From NCBI GenBank assembly GCA_947063875.1, contig CAMSTY010000037.1, positions 1-36,756 of the forward strand: a stretch of DNA of 36,756 bases, read 5' to 3'. Below the pieces are notes generated by a model. That model was not told the origin of the DNA. It saw only the letters and a program-made list of their open reading frames with translations, and searched no databases. Shown here one piece after another: positions 34,213 through 36,756 of the stretch. This stretch comes from an uncultured bacterium (lineage in GTDB: Bacteria > Bacillota > Clostridia > Lachnospirales > Lachnospiraceae). Made by a program: the position numbers and the translations under genes. Position 1 is the stretch's first letter. Every line of letters starts with the position of its first letter.

Positions 34213-35067
34213 TTAATCAAAAATACTCTCAATATCCCAATCCAGAATTGTTCCGGTAGCAGCATCTATCTCAAATTCATATTCCATAGTATCATAGAAA
34301 AATTCTCCATTAAAAATCAACCGGCCATCATCCTGTTCCTTATAGACTCTTCCCCAGGTAACCTGGTTCTCTTTTAATCCGGCTTTTTTTAATGCAATAG
34401 CCTTTGCATCGTCAAGACTGATAGCAGAGGCGTTATCTGCCGTAGATTGGCGGGCGGATTTGCTTTGCTTATTGGAGGCAGATTGGGAATTGTGTTTATC
34501 GGGAAGAGCATCGTATTGGCGGGCGTAGGCGCTATTGGAGTCGAAGTCCCAGGCAATGATTTCTCCGCTTTCAACATCAACTTTATATTCATATTTTTGA
34601 TAGTTGTCTGTATAAAACTCGATTTCATAGATAATTCGTCCGTCATCAAGATCAGTATCCTTCTTGATAAATGTCACTTGATCGGATGGCTTGCCGACGT
34701 GCTTCAGCACGATTTCTTCTGCTTGGGTTAAGGTGGTATTTTTAGCAGAACTTCCTTTTGAAGCGGGAAGAGACTTCTTTTTGTAATCGATTCCCAGGAT
34801 TTCTCCGGTTTCTGCCAGAATTTCGTAATCGTATTCTTCGTTGGTATTAGTTATAAATCCCACATCAAAAACAGTCTTACCGTCATCATGTTCCTGCTCT
34901 GAATGAATAAAAGTCACATCTTCCGCTTTTATACCGGCATTTTCCAGAGCGATGGATTTTGCGTTTTCTTCTGTGATCTGGGCAGCCAGTGCTGTTGTGA
35001 CAAATGCTGCCATCAGAAATCCGGTTGCAAAAACTGTTGATAAAAATAAACTTTTTCGCTTAATCAT
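34213..35067 (-). CDS. Secreted protein with three PepSY domains
   Basis: 284 residues. Signal peptide ending TTALAAQ (cut near residue 29, no lipobox). Three PepSY repeats: about 30-95, 112-176 and 213-283. Each has an A-K/E-xIAL-xxAG-like helix (SIALENAGI, EEIVLKHVG, AIALKKAGL), a DDG turn (HDDG, LDDG, QDDG) and an ETGEILG-like end (AETGEILGID, VESGEIIAWD, AATGTILDWD). A Gln/Ser/Lys linker lies between repeats two and three. PepSY domains are thought to inhibit or fold proteases; no partner protease is adjacent. RBS AAGGAGG and a near-consensus promoter suggest good expression. Confidence 0.9.
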   Translation of the reverse strand: MIKRKSLFLSTVFATGFLMAAFVTTALAAQITEENAKSIALENAGIKAEDVTFIHSEQEHDDGKTVFDVGFITNTNEEYDYEILAETGEILGIDYKKKSLPASKGSSAKNTTLTQAEEIVLKHVGKPSDQVTFIKKDTDLDDGRIIYEIEFYTDNYQKYEYKVDVESGEIIAWDFDSNSAYARQYDALPDKHNSQSASNKQSKSARQSTADNASAISLDDAKAIALKKAGLKENQVTWGRVYKEQDDGRLIFNGEFFYDTMEYEFEIDAATGTILDWDIESIFD

Positions 35068-35120
35068 AATGACCTCCTTACTTGAAAACGAATTTGTAAA
35101 CAGATAAAACAGCTATTATT

Positions 35121-35149
35121 ATTATAATAAAAAGAGAATTAAAAGTCAA
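35121..35149 (-). promoter_or_regulatory. Promoter of the PepSY gene
   Basis: On the minus strand TTGACT (35144-35149), 17-bp spacer, TATAAT (35121-35126). The -10 box is exact and the -35 box 5/6; about 53 bases before the start codon. Confidence 0.85.
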
Positions 35150-35199
35150 AAGGGTATATTTGTTTATTTGCCAGAAATAATGAAAATAAAAGTCATTTA

Positions 35200-35208
35200 T
35201 GATACAAT
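35200..35208 (+). promoter_or_regulatory. Extended -10 promoter of aat
   Basis: TGATACAAT at 35200-35208 (hexamer TACAAT), 60 bases before the ATG. No good -35 box at 16-18 bp spacing, so recognition would rely on the TG motif. Confidence 0.45.
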
Positions 35209-35268
35209 TATATTGAAGTATAGACAAAAAATGGTTCCTGGCAATTAGAACGAATAAGGGGTGATTTT

Positions 35269-35919
35269 ATGCCAGTGTTTCAATTAGATAAAAACGAACT
35301 GTGTTTTCCCAATCCGCAGCTGGCGGAGAAAGACGGCCTTCTTGCAGTAGGCGGCGATTTGAGCGTGGACCGGCTTCTTCTTGCGTATGCCAATGGTATA
35401 TTTCCCTGGTTTAATCCTGGAGAAGAAATTTTATGGTGGTGCCCTCATGAACGGTATCTGATTTTTCCGGGTTCGGTTCATATATCACATTCTATGAAAA
35501 AACATATCAAAAAACACAAAATACAGATTTTGATAAACAGGGATTTTCGGGATACCATGCATCGATGCCGGATTAAGCGGGAAGAGCAGGAAGGCACATG
35601 GATTGGCGACGAGATGGAGGAGGCCTATTTTGCGCTCCATCAGAAAGGTGCGGCAGTCAGCGTGGAGGCCTATGAGGATGGAAAACTTGCCGGGGGCCTT
35701 TACGGGGTAGCGATTGGAAAATGCTTTTTCGGAGAAAGTATGTTTTCGGAACGGAAGAGCGGTTCAAAGATGGCCCTGATTGCTCTTGCCGGATTGCTGC
35801 AGAATAATCATTTCCTTTTTATTGATTGCCAGTTTTACACGGAGCATCTGGAAAGCATGGGCGGGCAGTATGTGAGCTGGGAGAACTACCGGAAGCTTTT
35901 GGATGAAGGACTTCGGTAA
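35269..35919 (+). CDS. aat: Leucyl/phenylalanyl-tRNA-protein transferase
   Basis: 216 residues, normal length. Hallmarks: FPNPQLAEKDGLLAVGGDLS (28-31 onward region near the N-terminus), LLLAYANGIFPWFNPGEEIL, WWCPHERYLIFP, EGTWIGDEMEEAYFALHQKG, GGLYGVAIGKCFFGESMFS, and FIDCQFYTEHLESMGG. It moves Leu or Phe from aminoacyl-tRNA to N-terminal Arg/Lys, marking proteins for ClpAP/ClpS in Proteobacteria. It is less usual in Firmicutes but known in some Clostridia. RBS AAGGGGTG. Its last codons are part of a 13-bp perfect inverted repeat. Confidence 0.95.
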   Translation: MPVFQLDKNELCFPNPQLAEKDGLLAVGGDLSVDRLLLAYANGIFPWFNPGEEILWWCPHERYLIFPGSVHISHSMKKHIKKHKIQILINRDFRDTMHRCRIKREEQEGTWIGDEMEEAYFALHQKGAAVSVEAYEDGKLAGGLYGVAIGKCFFGESMFSERKSGSKMALIALAGLLQNNHFLFIDCQFYTEHLESMGGQYVSWENYRKLLDEGLR

Positions 35920-35930
35920 AAGCTTCCGGT
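35888..35930 (+). repeat. 13-bp perfect inverted repeat spanning the aat stop codon
   Basis: ACCGGAAGCTTTT (35888-35900) and AAAAGCTTCCGGT (35918-35930) flank a 17-nt loop; the right arm includes the last two bases of the TAA stop. No T-run follows (GTCGGAATAATAG), so it is a poor rho-independent terminator and may act as an mRNA end-protecting hairpin. Confidence 0.8.
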
Positions 35931-35959
35931 GTCGGAATAATAGCAGCTCACCTTAAGAT

Positions 35960-36756
35960 TTATCGCATTATAATATCATAAGTCATTTTTCCCAATAATT
36001 CTTTATGAAATTGATCTTTGTTCAGACTTGTTCCATAGAGAAGATAATTTTTTTCTTCTTCGGATAATGGGAGCCGCATTAATAGTTTATTTATTTTTTG
36101 AAAGTAACTTTTTGAGTACAGATAATGTTTTTGGAGGAGCCGCTGTATATCAGGCTTATGGTACTGATATACGTCATTCAGATGAAAAAGTTTAAGATTC
36201 TCCCGGATTTTGTCTGCCTTGTCAACAGGGACATAAGAAGGAATGTTCCAATGGATGTCAAAGCGGCCATTAAAGCCGAGGAGAGCCTTTGTGTCCCGGG
36301 CGCTGATTTCCAGAATACAGTCGTCATCAAAGCCGGCAGACTGCGGAGATAAAAGTTTTCTGTTGTATTGGCGCTTGAAAAGCTGATTGCATGGTTTGCA
36401 TACCGGAATGAGATTCCATAAAGACAGGGAAAACAGCGGATAGTAACTCTGAGGGTAAAAATGGTCCAGATCGCCAAAATAGGGCCCGTTATCCGTCAGA
36501 GAAGCGGTATGGATATATTGGCGGTTACAGTAAGGGCATACTGTGACATCCATTTTCCGAAACAGTTCGTAACGAGTCTCCTGGGACATCATGGAATAAT
36601 CCAGATATTTGCTGATCAGCAGGTTTGCTTCTGTGAGACATTGTTTCGCTTCTCTTTTCAACCTTCCAAAATTAGTCCAGTTTCGGATAAGTTCCTTTTC
36701 GCTGAGTGATATTTTTGAAATCAATGCGTTCAGATAGTGGCCTTTGTATTGAGCAA
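35960..36756 (-). CDS. HNH endonuclease-like protein (5' end outside window)
   Basis: The frame stays open past 36724, where the codon is only a TTG, to the edge of the window, so the start lies off window; 264 or so residues are visible. A zinc/HNH core is clear: CPYCNRQYIHTAS, then FGDLDHFYPQSYYPLFSLSL and WNLIPVCKPCNQLFKRQY, with two Cys pairs and the catalytic DxDH. The core resembles HNH nucleases of PtuB type, which in Septu and some retron systems pair with an AAA ATPase encoded just upstream; here that position is outside the window. The C-terminal part is helical. A role in phage defence is possible but not shown. Confidence 0.8.
   Translation of the reverse strand, partial: AQYKGHYLNALISKISLSEKELIRNWTNFGRLKREAKQCLTEANLLISKYLDYSMMSQETRYELFRKMDVTVCPYCNRQYIHTASLTDNGPYFGDLDHFYPQSYYPLFSLSLWNLIPVCKPCNQLFKRQYNRKLLSPQSAGFDDDCILEISARDTKALLGFNGRFDIHWNIPSYVPVDKADKIRENLKLFHLNDVYQYHKPDIQRLLQKHYLYSKSYFQKINKLLMRLPLSEEEKNYLLYGTSLNKDQFHKELLGKMTYDIIMR

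Noticed and set aside
36722-36724. TTG at 36724 as start of the HNH gene
   Set aside because: The frame stays open to the window edge and no ribosome site precedes this TTG.
1-36756. CRISPR array, tRNA or rRNA genes, prophage
   Set aside because: No regular short repeats, no cloverleaf with CCA-end pattern and no phage structural genes were seen by eye.

Overview
The window looks like a chromosomal segment of a Clostridia member, most likely a Lachnospiraceae gut anaerobe. The reasons are strong AGGAGG-type ribosome sites, mid-range G+C, the gdpP-rplI-dnaB cluster, DUF4317, DUF885 and DUF2508 proteins, and a secretin-free Tad/Flp pilus locus with DUF5702 and DUF6382-FHA proteins. The family assignment is inference from gene content; no 16S rRNA, tRNA or CRISPR array was seen.

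Layout. 1-967: tail of a FabT-like MarR regulator and a GerMN-like lipoprotein. 1029-4074 (minus): DUF885 metallopeptidase-like lipoprotein and DUF4317. 4223-8044 (plus): gdpP (c-di-AMP phosphodiesterase), rplI and dnaB. 8090-10602: divergent MerR regulator and a lipoprotein NlpC/P60 hydrolase with four peptidoglycan-binding repeats. 10673-13671 (minus): two-component system. 13787-14539 (minus): APH-fold kinase. 14730-18250 (minus): DUF2508, intracellular GH13 and glgB, read from one good promoter. 18367-18717 (minus): ArsR repressor with an operator-like palindrome.

18855-29019 (plus) is one long Tad (Flp) pilus operon: prepilin peptidase, TadZ/CpaE-like ATPase, CpaF motor, TadB, TadC fused to an extracytoplasmic Ig-like segment, Flp pilin, DUF5702 protein, TadE-like protein with a tandem Cys/His tail, second prepilin peptidase, small TadE-like pseudopilin, and DUF6382-FHA protein. 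It starts with a consensus promoter and a structured leader holding a possible 23-codon ORF. A 140-bp inverted-repeat element sits exactly at the start of the TadE-like gene and supplies its start codon and first 42 residues.

29076-29750 is a rearranged Rpn/PD-(D/E)XK transposase-like remnant. A promoter in its tail appears to drive rhomboid protease, HIT protein and an ECF-like sigma factor. murG follows on the minus strand. Next comes a DUF4367-like anti-sigma candidate whose C-terminal half is strikingly AT-rich, then a secreted DUF6147-like protein. The window ends with a triple-PepSY secreted protein (minus), aat (plus) and a truncated HNH nuclease gene (minus) that runs off the right edge.

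Most promising for something undescribed: the inverted-repeat element at the TadE-like gene (insertion or invertible switch), the unusual domain fusions of the pilus machine, and the structured leader of the pilus operon.
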